A stretch of 64,000 bases of DNA from Lycorma delicatula (GCF_047948215.1 NC_134458.1:135795536-135859535); one strand, 5' to 3'. Positions 1-12,732 are shown, numbered from the stretch's first letter. Made by a program: numbers and translations. The notes: generated by a model not told the origin, from the sequence alone.

Positions 1-790
1 CATTTTAAGATTCAGCATAAAGAAATACATTCTATTCACCTACTTTTATCTAAGTTCCAAATTACTATTTTTTTGTTGACCTGTGTAATTTTTGAATATT
101 AATGATAAGGTCATTTTGAACTTAAAAACTCATTTCATACTTTTCACTTAATCAGCAAGTATTAGGGAAACAAAATTATTTCTTCGTAATCTATTTTATC
201 CTTAGTTTTAAAAATTATTATTATTTTACAACTATAACAGAATTGTATCAATCATATGAACAATACTTGGATTAATAGCGAAAAAAATACAGAAATTATA
301 TACATTTTCTTTTAATTAATTTCTAATAATTAATAAACATAAGTTTATTAAACGTCACGTTAAGTCTATATAAACATAAGTTTATTAATTATTTGTTAAA
401 ATGTTTTTTTTTTTAAGTAAGATCATTGCAAATTTCGAGAAGTGATTTTACATGTAAAGCTGTCTGCTTAACAAAGATTTAAAAATAATTCGTTTTTCTA
501 GAAAAGAATTATTATTTCTCATCTAATGAATATTTTAATACAAATGTTTTATGCATATTTTAAACGTAAAATTTAACAGTATACAAAAAAATAAATTAAA
601 ATAGTTGTTAAAAATTATTAATCCCAAACTTTTTAAAACCGGCTAGTCTTTAAAAAATAACCATTCTTTAATCGTAAATTAATTTATTATGATAAGTCAA
701 ATAATAACTAGTATATTAATTTTGACCACATAAATAATTTTGATTTATTACTTGATGACGAGAGGAATTTATTTAGGGAGAAAATAAATA
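1..790. other. AT-rich spacer, no gene seen
   Basis: Very AT-rich sequence with frequent stops in all frames and short A/T homopolymers. No coding region, RNA gene or repeat that I recognise. Confidence 0.5.
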
Positions 791-931
791 CTCCGTGCCT
801 CAGCCTTTCATCCGAAGTTTTCGGGTTCGAATCCCAGTCAGGCATAGCATTTTTCATATTCTACAAATTTACATTTCATATCCCCATCCACAAGATTCTA
901 AAAATATAAATTTATCTTTCAAAAAAAAAAA
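791..931 (+). repeat. S1 tRNA-derived SINE, 5'-truncated
   Basis: The copy starts inside the tRNA-like head and keeps the RNA polymerase III B box (ggttcgaatcc). It then has the family body (tcaggcat-agcatttttca, a 'ctacaaat' block, a 'cacaagattct' block) and ends in a run of A. The A box present in the copy at 32752 is missing, so this is a 5'-truncated insertion unlikely to be transcribed from its own promoter. It is not a functional tRNA, because no acceptor stem can form and an unrelated tail follows. Confidence 0.75.
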
Positions 932-3397
932 ATTGATTAAACTACCCGTATTAGAAAACAACACGGTCAGAACCCGTTAAATGTAAGAATAGTTTTTAAT
1001 CTTAGAATTCATTTTCTTTAACATAATAAGGCTAGAATTGTATTTATTGTTTTCCATCTGTTATTATGCTAATGACTTTACGTTAACCTATACCTATTCG
1101 TGGTAATATGCCGCAACAGATGTTCAATGGAACATCTATTCTAAACCAATAGATTAGAAAAGGAGAGCTGATAATTTGGCCAACACAAATCCAGACCATT
1201 ATAATATTTAATTTTTTTATGTATGTATTTGTAAAACATATGATACAATGCAAAGATTCGAGACCTTGAACATCCTGAAAATTATCACAGCCATGAATCT
1301 TCAGACCCAATAGCAACTATCTATTATACTTGACATGCTGTCAAGGATACAGAAAGAAATCGAATTTGATTGGACTTCGTACGAATGGAGTGCTAACTAA
1401 AATATTAAAGCTCCCCCAAAAAAAAAATATTATTTGACTTTTCTTTATTTAAGTGATTTAATTAATAACTGATATTATTAGATTTTTAACCTAACGTAAT
1501 TGTAGATAAAGCATTATTTTCTTAAAAATTAAAAATACAAATTTTTCCTTTTTCAATTGTTTTATAAGAAATTCAGTATAAGATTAAATGGCAGCCATTT
1601 TAAAAAAATTTAAATGTGTTTTATTTTTAGAGTACTGTTTAAATGTTATATAAAAATTGCAGATACCAAATTTACTATTCAGTGTATTACTTAACAAAAA
1701 CTACATGATTTTAGAAAAAACTAGAGATATTAAAAAAAAAATTAAATAATCATTAGACATTTTTCCTTCAGTTTGTTAAATAAAACTATTTAATGATGTA
1801 AAGATGTTCAGCATGTCCTTTTTTTAAACACACGCTCTGTGCGTATCACTTAAATATAGATATTTATTAATAGATCGTACTTTCTTTTTTTGAAAATTAA
1901 AGAGATTTTTATTTGAACATAACATTGGTAGTGCTATCGGCCCTCCTCTTCCAATGCACAATTAGGAAATTGAATATCTAATCCAGCTCGAAAAACGTTA
2001 TATTTTTCCGTTCAGTATTAATTATAAAAAGACAACGAACTTAAAAGATAAATGTTACTAGAACATAGAACTCAAATTTTTTCACCGTTATTCACTAATA
2101 TACGACTCTTTAGCGTCATCCGTTTTAAAATACTTTCTATTTTTATTTATTAAGTTTTAGTTACGAATAAATATTATGGAATTTATTTTCAATTAATCTA
2201 ATTACATAGTGTGTTTTTTCTTCTTTGGATAGCCGTGATACTGATTGCTTCAATTATATACGTACATTTTACTCAAGGTCATGGAAAAACTAAATGTCGG
2301 TAAATAAATTTCAAATTCACATAATAAAAACGTTTTAATTAATTTAATATGAGTTATTGTTACAGTATGAGTTTTTAACTCATTGGAGTTAACACATTTT
2401 TTAACACAGTATTTTTTTATAAACATTCTCTACAAAGTTATCTTTCTAATAATTTTATGGATTTCTATTCCCAGAAACCGTAATAAATGAATTTGTTTAA
2501 AATTATACTGCAGTTATCAATTACATTTAAATATATTATAGTTGTGTAAAATGCATAAAAAAACAACGTTACAGAAATGAATAATAATAACTAGAATAGA
2601 AATAATAGCTTTGCTAAGTTTAAGTAAGAAACAGAAAGGAATATAAGTGTGGAAGTGTCAGATAGCTGATCTGACATGAGAATAGTCCGTAGAGTCAGTG
2701 GCCCTTTAACTGCGGAAACATCGATCCACTGGCTGTTGCCTTAGAAAGACACACGTTCGTGCAATGATACTTTGCAGACATCAGAAACGAAATCTCCCAT
2801 TCAAATTTTCCCAATAATCCTTATAACTTTAATATAAAGCCGTATAATAACATTTATAGCAATTTATAATTTATTGTTCATGATAAAATATTCAAATATA
2901 CTGATACAATTACTGTTAGTTGCATAACTGTATAATTTAACAAAGAACAAAGTCGAATAAGTTTTCTACAGTATATCATGTCCTTTATAAATTACTCGTA
3001 GTATTTAATTCAACCACTCAACTAATAATCTGTCAAGCGTTAAAGATTTATTTTATCCAATAAACAAATCAAAGAAGAAAAACAATGTGAAAAACAAAAA
3101 TATATCAAAACAAATATTTATTATTAAATTTATATACGAGTAAAAACTGTTATACCACAGTTCAATTAAAATAATAACAAGAAGAGGGATCTAACCCCAA
3201 TACAAATAAGAGTCAAACAGATTTTATAATATATTGTTAACAGAAAAACTTCAAAATTCGATATCTGGATTAATAAAAAAATAAAATAAAACCTCGTAAA
3301 TAAAAAGAAAAATTCAGCCGATATCTATTAGTAAGTTTTCTACCAATACAACGAATAACCGATACATCGATGTTTAGATCATCATTTTATAAACATA
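932..3397. other. AT-rich spacer, no gene seen
   Basis: No supported coding region. A slightly less AT-rich patch at about 2640-2780 contains a small perfect hairpin (arms tgtcagat and atctgaca, 5-nt loop), but nothing ties it to a gene. Confidence 0.45.
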
Positions 3398-3559
3398 TTA
3401 GAATCCCCACGTCACGGCTTCGCCCGCGCAATATATGCGTATAACACTTCAAAAATTGGAAATAGTCCTTTGGTAATTACATGTGAACTGTTTCTCTCAC
3501 AGTTATCACTGTTCACAACTTAATGGATAAAATAAAATTTTTAGTGAAAAGATGTGTTC

Positions 3560-3830
3560 ACAAAATCTAATTTTTATGAAATCAAGAGTATATTGAAGTC
3601 GTTCTAATTTTGCCCAATCACATCAAAGTCCAGGAGTTTCATATTTCTATTGCAATGGAAACATATTTTAATTATGTTACCTGTTTGAATATATTTAAAA
3701 TTCAGATAGTCAATATTAGGGTGATAATCAAAAGCTAATTTGAAACCTAACATTACCTACGATCATTAATTCTAGTAGTCCTAGAGGTTCTTCTTCCTAT
3801 CTGTGAACTCGCCGGCCTTTGCGTTATGAA
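3560..3830 (-). pseudogene. Helitron N-terminal domain fossil
   Basis: Reading the reverse strand gives FDYHPNIDYLN-like residues and then LKICxxCN-like residues. These match the region before the cysteine-rich motif of Helitron-like N-terminal domains, where an H/YPEIDY segment is typical. The parallel forward copy (44427-44880) shows the same segment as FDYYPEIDYLN, followed in another frame by EWNDETSGLCCAEGNV. Both copies share an indel that breaks the frame, so the break probably predates their spread. No catalytic HUH motif or helicase region is present. The family assignment comes from motif memory, not from an alignment search. Confidence 0.55.
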
Positions 3831-4751
3831 ACTATTAATACGAAATTGTACGTGAATGGCTTACCCTGATGGAACTTCTTAGATCAGGATATAGAAATCT
3901 ACAGAGTGCATTTTTTCTTGCGTGGGGTGAATCCTCGTCAGATTAGTCAATGCTATTAAAATTAGTAAAACAATAATAACTTTCTGTACAAGTCAATACT
4001 GACATAGGGAAAAATCAATATAGACAATGACATTAAATTTAGTATTGACGTTCCAGGTCATTTAATAATACGTTTCTTTTTTAACAACGAATACTTCGTT
4101 ACTGAATTAAACATGTATGTGTGTGAACAATTTCTGCCTCGGATTTTTATTTTTAATTTCGGATTCAGATTTAGCATCGTTACAAGATTACAAAAATACA
4201 CGAATTGTCGCGATCGGCCGTCAGGTTCACCTCTAAATAGCCGTAAAAATTAAAATCTTGAAACTATCATTACGCAATAACGGTGTAACTATCAATTGTT
4301 TAAACGCATTAACGTAAAGCTTATTAAAATGAATATAATATATAAATATAAATTTTGCAATTCAACTGTAAGACCCCAAAATTTCAGAAAAACTAACATT
4401 TTGATAACTGAAAAAAAATGTGTCATAAACCGTTAAAACACTTGATAAACAGATTATATTAACTTAGCGAATTTTGCGTAAATAGAAGTTACAGATAACT
4501 GTTAGAAATAAATTAATAATTTACAGAACAGTAATAATAATAATAACAATGTTCGTTCGGGGAAATTTTACTAGACTTTTAATTGATAACTGGTTTATTT
4601 ATGATTTTCGTAGTAGGGAGACTGGTGAGGTTTAACTTGTAGTAAACATTCCGGGAGTCATAAGAAAGCTATAGTTAAATTTTCGTAATGATTGGTTCTT
4701 TATTTTTCACAAGCATTGGGAACAAACAAAAAAGACTTGTCTCTTTATATA

Positions 4752-4776
4752 ATAATTATATATATATATATATATA
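4752..4776. repeat. (TA)n microsatellite
   Basis: Alternating TA tract close to the presumed 5' end of the Helitron relic on the reverse strand. Confidence 0.8.
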
Positions 4777-4789
4777 CAGAAAGTTTTGG

Positions 4790-7310
4790 GAATGTTAGTC
4801 AAACTTAAACTTATTAAGGACATCAGAAAAAATAAATTCCTGATCTCGCTTCATTATCCCTCTGTTCGCTATTTTAAGTTTTAACATTAAAATTTTATGA
4901 GGGAAAGCAATTCTAATTCAACTCGTACATCAGTATGGTGCTTATTCTAGATAATTTATAGGAAATAATTTATTCTAATCTTTTACTGTTCTGAAACAAT
5001 TTATTATATATATTGAGTTATTTAATAAGGAAAAGAATTTTGCAGTTGTCGCAATGAAAATCTTGAACTTGTTGTAACATAGAAATAACGGTTAAAAAAA
5101 TTTTTTTTTTCTACGGCTGTATCGTAACGTTTGAGTTACGCGGTTTTTTTATCATAATGGGGGGCATTATGAAATAGATTTACATTATGATACAGGTGTT
5201 CAACCAATCAAAAGCTACTCTTTTCAATCACTGACCAATCAGCTGATTTTTTACTTTGATCTTTTAACTCGATTTAATAATTAGTAAGCAGTGGTTAATT
5301 TGAAAATACACTAAATAGGTAATTAAGTTTCTATATTACTGATTATTCTTTTGTAAATTATGTCGGATTCTGAGAAAGAAATGTCTTTAATACCTATTGA
5401 TATTAAAGAAAAGGCAGGACTTGAGTAATAACCTACTGCCACAAAAACGTGTTGTTGAGAAAAATGTATTTTTTGAGAAATCAAAAAAAAATTCGTAAAC
5501 AAAGCATTCAACCATTGATTTAAATTAATAATCTCAATATTTTCTCAGCCGTTGAAAAAACATGGTATGCAACTCTGTATAATGGCGATTAATGCACTCT
5601 TGTGATGTTTACTCGCCAAGGCTCGTGTCGTAACTTACTTCACACTTGTGAAATAATGGCTATCATTATAGGTTTGTTGCATAATGTACTATTAATCGGA
5701 TTAATTTTTATTAGAGAATTGCTGAATTGATTCCTCTTATAGATTTTTCAAAAGGTTTTGCACAGAAATTTGTTTATATACTTATAAACAATTTTCCCAA
5801 AATTGAAAGGAAAACTGCACTATTTTATATGCATGTAATTTTAATATAATTCGGAAAACAAATTTTAATCTTTTGCAATTGAATTATTTCATAAACAATT
5901 CCGGATTCTTAACCAAAATATTAAGTTTACCACTATTTAATCTGAATATATTAACCTACCTGCACTCATACCGTAAGCTAACTAATTCATAAATATTTAA
6001 TAAAAAAGAGCATTTTAAAACTACCGCATTAAAAAAAGAATAATAATTTTATGATTACATTATGTAAAACTGGATATTAGGGTTTATGAGATTTATTTTA
6101 TAGACTTTACTTATTTATTTTTTTTTATTGTATTCTGCGAAATGTTAAATTATCACTTTCATAGTGAAAGATGTGGAACTTCTAGTACAATTTTTAATAT
6201 ATTACATTCAGGTTCTAATTTAATGAATCTTTTGTAAAAGAAAATAAATTACATTTTTTACAAATATTATACATTAACTTTGAAACATCATCTCACATAG
6301 ATACTGGCATATTCAATAAACCAATTTTTAGGTTAAGTGATTTATTGTATTAACTAAGTAACTTGTTTGATTTCCTACCACTAGACCGCTCGCTGTTTTG
6401 TTGGTGAGGACTATCTGTTGAACGTTAAATACAACGTCATTTGATTTTCTAAGATCGTGAATTTTTCAACAGTGGGAATTTATTTGTGAATTTGGGAATT
6501 TTTTTGTATGACTAACAAAAACAATGAAATTTAATATCATGAGATAATGAAAATAAAGTTAAACTAGTCTTTGTTTAGATTGAAAATTTTATATAACTTT
6601 TTAAAAAACAAAATCAAATTATTATAATTTCAATTATCAACGCCTGTATCAACAACCGAATATGTATGTATCAACAACCGATAATCACTATTATCAACGC
6701 ACAGAAGTAAACACATGTTTTCTTGTAATGTGAAGACAGTAAAAGGTCCGTCCAAACAATTTAAATGTAACTAGCGTTCCTCAAAACAGTCTTCTAACAC
6801 AATAATTTATTTTTGTTCCATTCTAATTAATAACACAGCCACCGTGTCAGAATAAAACAATTTACACTGATTATACTCACACTGTATGACGAAGGAAGGC
6901 AGCATTTAATGGTATTGAATTAGCAAAGCAAAATTATGTAACTAAAGACTATCAAAATATCATACGAATCAATCATAAATGTTAACTGCATTAAATTAAG
7001 AAAATATTTATTTATGAGAAATTTTCAGCGAAATCGGTTAAGTAGTTTTTGAGTTATTAAGGCACACACAAAACGAAGATTGTCTTTTATTTATTTAGAT
7101 AACAGAGTATGTTACTTTTAACATGATTTTTTAACTTAATTATTTATTTTTATTTTTTTGTTTCTTTACGATTATTTTTGAGTGATCTAAAATTAAAAGA
7201 AAAAAGTTAATTTTTTGAACATTATAAAAAAAACTAATAATATTTTATAATATATATGCGTGCATGTGTATGTGTGCGTGTTTGTTTTTTGTCGGGAGAT
7301 GTTGGAGAAA
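4790..7310. other. AT-rich spacer with scattered repeat fragments
   Basis: No gene supported. The stretch near 7020-7105 (aaatcggttaagtagttttt and following bases) resembles the generic repeat text also seen near 43820 and 59480, so it is probably a transposon fragment. The 5100-5700 part has short imperfect inverted repeats only. Confidence 0.4.
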
Positions 7311-7311
7311 T

Positions 7312-7420
7312 GTAAGGGACTAATTCAGAACATCAAAATAAACAAACACGTTCATGCAGACAAATGTCCTATCTTGGTTCATTTCTCCTGCCCTCTATTT
7401 TCTTTTTTTCTTTTTTAAAT
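7312..7420 (+). repeat. R5 dispersed repeat fragment
   Basis: Contains 'ggactaattcagaacatca' followed by aaataaaca. This matches the blocks near 18500 and 62610 (ctgattcgggacatcaaaat) and, in reverse, 20403-20460. It is non-coding and the ends of the element were not resolved. Confidence 0.55.
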
Positions 7421-8144
7421 AAAATTTGATTTCTTAGAAACTGATTGATATATTTAAATTAAACTTGATCTTGAAAATGTTGATCATTAAAATTTTGTAA
7501 TCATTAATATATAATTTTATCGAATAATGAATGTAGCACTGGATAATCAGTTGGTTAGTAAACATGAGATGGGAATCAGAGATGGATGGAGACAGCAGTT
7601 AGCATAAGGGACCTGCCACCAGATGATGAAGATTCTTACCAGTCTGAAAGATTAAATGATAGACTTACAATATATGGAATGATGATTTGCAACAGTATTA
7701 TATTCGGTTCAAAATAAAAGACAACGAGAAACCACTTCTTTCCTCAGATTCCTTAATAAACTTGGGATACGATGTTTGTTACCCTTCGGAATGGCAATCA
7801 TTATATCATAGTATCAAACAAACAAAAAGATTCCTTTTTGGTAAAGTGGCTTATTATATGGATATTGTACGCAAAATATAATTATCATTAATATATGGAT
7901 ATCTCCCTGTGGCAGGCTTCTTACGCCACGTTCATCTCCATTTTTTGTATTTCTATTTACACTTTTGAGTTTATGATACCTCAGTTTAGATCATACATGG
8001 TTTTTTCATCTTACCAGCTACTTTGAACTTTTTATTGATTTTTTAACATTGTTTTTATCAATCCTCTGATCACGTGTCCCAAGATATTTTCTGTTTTAGC
8101 TTATATTCTCGTTCAACCTTCTCATTATTTCTTCATTTTTACAC
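7421..8144. other. Unassigned stretch, short open frames only
   Basis: A 64-codon open frame at 7687-7881 has no motif I recognise and no splice or promoter context, so it is not called as a gene. The rest is AT-rich. Confidence 0.35.
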
Positions 8145-8800
8145 GACCGCTCAAAAAGGAGTGTAATGATGTAGGGTGTATACGCATGTATGCAAGTTTG
8201 TTCCACCGTAGCAGCTCAACGGCTGAACTGATTTAGATGTATGACCCCGCGTTGGAATACCTTACGTTACCGGGAGTGTCATAGGCTTTATAAATATGTA
8301 TATATATGTAGTAGTGGAGATTTCCCGGTTGAAGCACAAACATTAATGAATTGAATTAATGAACTGCGAGTTGTGAGCCTCTATCATTGTGTGAGCTGGG
8401 TTTGAACTGAATGATTCGAATCAATCGAATGAATAATTTTACGAAAACAATAAAACTAAATTTACATCTAATAAAATAATATTAAATAAATTTAAAAAAT
8501 TTCTGTTTAATAATGACCGGCTTTCCTTAGGGACTGCGTGTGAGACTGGAGTGGTGAGGTGATGCAAACATCTCGTTTGAGGCTAGACCAATCATCACTG
8601 GTAACAAACGGGATGCCGATGAGGCGCTTTTTTTGGGAGGTGCAATAGAGTGCTCTTATAATATATCTGCAAATAAAATTCCGATTTTCAAAATTTAAAC
8701 GGGGTATTTGTTAGTAGGTTGAAGGCTAACGTTTGTGTGCATCAGATACACTCTCGATTTAACAAATCATTATTCGGAAATGTTATATCTTTGAAACCAA
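8145..8800 (+). repeat. R7, probable dispersed non-coding repeat
   Basis: Starts with 'cgaccgctcaaaaaggagtg', then a purine/pyrimidine-alternating stretch and a small TA tract, and continues as a non-coding, less AT-rich segment to about 8800. Its texture resembles transposon non-coding sequence. There is only one copy in the window, so the call is weak. Confidence 0.3.
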
Positions 8801-9589
8801 ACGTAATTTTAAAAACTGAAAATAAAATTATATTATACACAAAATTGTCACCCGCACGCTCTTTAATTATCCTTTATTAAAGAGAAATGTTTTTTTTTGG
8901 CAGTCGTGTTTTTTAATTTTTAATATATTTATCTCTTGTTCCCCCTGTCTACTAGTTGTAACACTTTATTTTCTTCAGAAACAATACACTGTTACTCATT
9001 TACATGTTTTGTATTCAGTTGAACTCTGATGGGCGAAAAATGGACAGAATTCTAATCTGGATCCTTCCGGATAAAAGAGAATATTATTAAAACTTTTCCA
9101 CGTATCCCGTAGAATAATCCATAATCCGTGGATTTCAGTAGTTCTTTATTAAGTAGATTTATTAAGGTAAATCACACAAACGTACCTTTTTTAAATTTTC
9201 AATTATAACTTTTTTTATATAATTATTATTTACAAACTTAACTTCAGGCTTCATTCGTTCTTCAAGTTATAAATATTCTTTTGAGATGACTTTTATGCTT
9301 AGAATGTTATTAAATAAAACCTCTTCAAAATAAAAACTAAGTTTTATTGTTATTATACTTTTAGAGTACTGGTTATGATAATGAAAGTTATTTTTCAGAT
9401 GGATGTAGTTAAAAACTAAATCTATTGAAACCTTTTTATTTTGAGGAAAAGAAATAGATAATCGATTATCCGATCGAGATAATAGTTCAGTTACTTTTTA
9501 ATAAAAATAAATAAAGATTTCATTAATATTTTTAATCAGCATTCAAAAATTTAGGTAGATAGATGAAGCGTTATCCCTAGCTTAAAAAC

Positions 9590-10030
9590 TCCGCGTACGC
9601 TTTATCCAGACTTCAGACACTACTCCTCCACACTCAACACGGGTATAACCACTGGCGTGTTGATCACTTGGCCGCTCGGTTGCACGGCCGTCTAATCAAT
9701 CTAGGAGTCCGATGACGAATGATGACAAGGATCTTAGCTGCCGGAATGACGGAAGGCCGGTATGACCTTCTTTTTGTGTAACTCCCTCATCTGCCTCTAC
9801 TGCCCCCTGTTCCATTGGGATAATGGATCCATTACTTAGTTCTGACTACCGCTAATAATTACAACTGAAACTGGGCTCAAAGCTTTACAGTCAGAATGTG
9901 TTGCCAATCCATCTTCCTTCCACCTGCCCGTGTGTGCGTTTGTGTGTGTGTATTATAACCTGAATCATCTTCCACGCGGCCTTCTGTTTTCATTCTCCTT
10001 CCACTTCCCTATCTCTCGCTTTACTTCCTG
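9590..10030. other. GC-elevated, apparently single-copy segment
   Basis: About 440 bp of clearly higher GC than its surroundings, with CpG-containing stretches near 9590-9770 and a short (GT)n at 9934-9950. No long open frame, splice-bounded exon or second copy in the window was found. It could be a regulatory or untranslated segment of a host gene, or an old repeat. Confidence 0.3.
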
Positions 10031-10589
10031 TAGTAAAAACTAAACTCATCTTGCCAAGCATTACATTCGAAAATGTGTGAACGCACGTCAATACACAACC
10101 ACACATGTATAACCCAGGCATATTAATCCATCTTGTTTAAGCCGGGGAAAAAGTAATAAAATTTATCAGAAGAAAATAAATCAATAAAACGCTCATTATT
10201 TTACCAAACACTAACTTCAATCAATTTTCAATCAAGAATACACTCTAATAACTTATTTACTTTTCCGTAAATTTAAATTATACAAAAATAAATAATAGAT
10301 GCACGTCTACAAAACAATATTAAAATAAATAATTAAACCAAGATAATGGTTATGAGGTGAGGAAGATTAATTAAAAACTAATAATATATTTTTCCTTTAG
10401 GAATCATGATACCTTGTAACTGGTAAATTTTTTTTACGAGTCTCTAAAAAAGCATATATATTTCTATAAATCTTACACCACATTGGGTGGTGATGAACTC
10501 ATATTAAGAAATTGGTCCTGAAAAAATCAACAGCCATTTCAGTAAGCTTATGTTATTATATAGATTCCCGAGTGGTGTAGGCCAAACTC

Positions 10590-10720
10590 AAACTGAATTT
10601 TCATATCAAAATAAACAAAAAAGATCATATATGGATGAATGCTCTACCTTGACTCATTTTTTTTCCAATAAAAATGTATATTTTCAAGAACGGATAGAAG
10701 TATCTTAATGAAGTTTGGTA
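10590..10720 (+). repeat. R5-like repeat fragment, target of the mariner
   Basis: The text 'catatcaaaataaacaaaaa' and the following 'gatcatatatggatgaatgc' resemble the R5 blocks at 7312 and 18475. The mariner at 10723 is inserted directly downstream. Confidence 0.4.
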
Positions 10721-10722
10721 TA

Positions 10723-10742
10723 TACGAGGTCTGTAAATAAAG
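10723..10742 (+). repeat. mariner left terminal inverted repeat
   Basis: A 20-nt end, complementary at 18 of 20 positions to 11463-11482. Confidence 0.85.
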
Positions 10743-10917
10743 TAATGAGACTAGTTTCTTTTTGGCAGCCAAAATGGCAACACTGTAAAGTTACTAGTAA
10801 ATATATGGTTATACGATCAGCTGATTTATATTAGATATTAATATTTTTAGTCTATTTTTGCTACGTGAGATGTAAACAAAATTTTCGTGAAACGAATTTT
10901 TGTTGTGCGTTACAAAA

Positions 10918-11462
10918 ATGAGTGATGCTAATTATGAGAAACTTTGTGCAATCTAGTTTTGTGTTAAACTCGGTGATAATGCTACTGAAACTTTTTCAAA
11001 ATTGAAAAGGGTGTATGGAGATGACAGAATTTTCAGATTCCCGGGAATCACTTGCTAACGATCCACCCTCTGAAAGATCGTTAACGTCAAAAAGTGACGA
11101 CAATGTTGAGCGAATCAGAGACTTGATACGGTACGACCGGCGATTAACTGTCAGAATGACTGCAGAACAATTGGATTTGAACCATACCACAGTCCATAAA
11201 ATTTTGGCAAACGTATTAGACAAGAAAAAATGTTTGTGCAAAATTGACCCCAAAAAACCTCATTGTTGAATAGAAAAACAGGGTGGAAGTGTGCCGCGAT
11301 CTTCTAGGGCAAATTGAAACTGATCCTAATTTTCTTAAACAATGTTATTACTGGTGATGAATCTTGGATATTTGAGTACGACCCAGAAACAAAATGCTAC
11401 AGCAAGGAGTGGCACACTTCAAACTCACCACGTCCCAAAAAAAGCAAAAATGAGCAAATCTG
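10918..11462 (+). pseudogene. mariner transposase pseudogene, C-terminal half deleted
   Basis: The original start is probably the ATG at 10918, giving MSDANYEKLCAI, but the next codon (10954) is TAG. Downstream reading gives FCVKLGDNATETFSKLKRVYGDD, split here by a small deletion and a frameshift. A second frame (11015-11269) then carries the helix-turn-helix region, with RIRDLIRYDRRLTVRM and TTVHKILANVL. A further frame from about 11314 contains NNVITGDESWIFEYDPET. The D of GDESW (codon 11356) is the first catalytic aspartate of the D,D34D triad. PRPKK follows, then the gene stops and the right TIR begins, so the second and third aspartates are absent. The element cannot encode an active enzyme, but with its TIRs it could once have been moved in trans. 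Confidence 0.85.
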
Positions 11463-11482
11463 CTTTATTTACAGACTTCGTG
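11463..11482 (-). repeat. mariner right terminal inverted repeat
   Basis: Inverted partner of the left end. It follows the truncated transposase directly, with no untranslated region between. Confidence 0.85.
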
Positions 11483-11822
11483 TCTACCTGAAACAGTTTC
11501 TATAAAATAAATAATTTTGAACATTTAATCGTTTAAAAATCCCAAAACGGTGGGCATTAAAATCTTTTAATCGTTAATAACTTTATAAAAATTAGTTTTA
11601 TCGAGAATTATGTTTTATTATATAAGATGTTAAGCTTTTTATTGTGAACAAAATGATACCTTATTTGTTCAAGTTGTTTAATAAATTGTTGAAATGTGGC
11701 TGAAATTGTTGAAGTGGAAAACAAAAATTATGCAGTCTAACAATTATGTACCTGTTTCACTTCCTCCACTAACTGATTAAAAAATAATAATGATTTATAT
11801 TATTCATTCTTTGTCTGTTTTA

Positions 11823-12014
11823 GCCTTCGGAATCTCCGTAAGATGTTACTTCAGGGGATGATATGTATGAATGTAAATGAAGTGTAGTTTTTTACAGTCT
11901 CAAGTCGACCATTCCTGAGATGTGTGGTTAACTGAAATCCAACCGCCAAAGAACACCGATACCACGATCTAGTATTCAAATGAGGAGTTCATCACTAGAC
12001 CAACCCGGTGGGTA
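11823..12014 (-). repeat. S2 SINE copy
   Basis: On the reverse strand it runs from 'accaacccggtgggt' at the head, through 'gataccggtgttct' and 'accacacatctcaggaatgg', to the tail 'catcccctgaagtaac' and 'ttacggag'. The same modules occur in order at 41246-41437, and the head at 14639-14847. The tRNA-like B box region is deleted in this copy. Confidence 0.65.
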
Positions 12015-12149
12015 TTGATTTATATTATTAGTAGTAATAGAACAGGATTTTAATCCTATGTGAAAATAGATTCTAAAAATCTATCCTATTAAATTAACTA
12101 ATAATAATTATAGTTCCCAATTTTCCTTACGTAATCTGATGTTTTTTAA

Positions 12150-12205
12150 CCGACCAACCGAAAGTAATACCGTACGTTTCATCGAAAAGTCGTTAAAAAA
12201 AATGT
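12150..12205 (+). repeat. Short repeat block shared with 59688-59740
   Basis: 'cgaaagtaataccgtacgtt' and 'catcgaaaagtcgttaaaaa' match 'cgaaagtaatactgcacttt' and 'ctccgaaaagtcggtaagaa' near 59697. It is a small dispersed repeat of unknown class. Confidence 0.4.
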
Positions 12206-12657
12206 TGTAATCGGGATTTCGAGAATGGAAAAATGTTTAAATCAGTAATATGCATACAAAAATTAAGCAATGAAATCGTTATAGCTTAACTTTCAGAAGT
12301 GATCAAATTATAAAATATAGAACAACCTACAAGAAATTTATTAAATTATAGGTATATATCTCATGTACGTCTTCCCTCACAGTACTACCTTTTTCTTTTA
12401 TTTATTACTTTACATCAACATTTTTCAATTTGCAGATTTGGCAGATTCATAGGTGGTAATTACTCATACAATTTGACAATTACACAATCCCATACACAAT
12501 TATTATCAGCGTTTCTTAGCAGGCTTACTGAGCCCTTTAAAAGGTTTATTTAGATGGTTTTATTTTAATTAAAATTTGAATTTTTTTTTATAAAAATAAT
12601 AATATTAATAAAATAATAATATACTTTTAATTTAATTTAGTCATTTACACAAGTATT

Positions 12658-12661
<4 letters not shown>

Positions 12662-12731
<70 letters not shown>
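12662..12731. repeat. (GA)n microsatellite, about 35 units
   Basis: Uninterrupted dinucleotide array. It opens a spurious reading frame of alternating Arg-Glu, which should not be taken as a gene. Confidence 0.95.

Positions 12732-12732
<1 letters not shown>

Larger units (their letters stand above)
3398..4780 (-). mobile_element. Helitron relic (non-autonomous), 3' end recognisable
   Basis: On the reverse strand the sequence ends with a GC-rich block (gcgcgggcgaagccg), then about 11-12 nt, then CTAA followed by T. That is the usual Helitron 3' layout of hairpin, CTRR and host T. A candidate 5' TC lies near 4779-4780, next to a TA repeat, but it is weak. The body is homologous to the forward copy at 43800-45015 over most of its length. 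Shared blocks include 'gaaccaatcattacga', 'atgactcccggaat', 'cactctgtagatt', 'ttccatcag' and 'ttatacgca'. Between about 3560 and 3830 it holds the same decayed coding fossil as the other copy, with stops and frameshifts. The autonomous Rep/helicase gene is absent, so any movement would have relied on an enzyme supplied in trans. Confidence 0.7.
10723..11482 (+). mobile_element. mariner element, internally deleted, both TIRs kept
   Basis: The left end (10723-10742, tacgaggtctgtaaataaag) and the right end (11463-11482, ctttatttacagacttcgtg) are inverted copies that match at 18 of 20 positions. The left end abuts TA, the standard target; on the right the TA is shifted or lost. At about 760 bp the element is far shorter than the usual 1.3 kb for mariner. 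The missing part is the C-terminal half of the transposase gene. Similarity to irritans-type mariners is inferred from the TIR text and from protein motifs. Confidence 0.85.

Noticed and set aside
10996..11253. 85-codon reverse-strand frame
   Set aside because: Antisense shadow of the mariner transposase.
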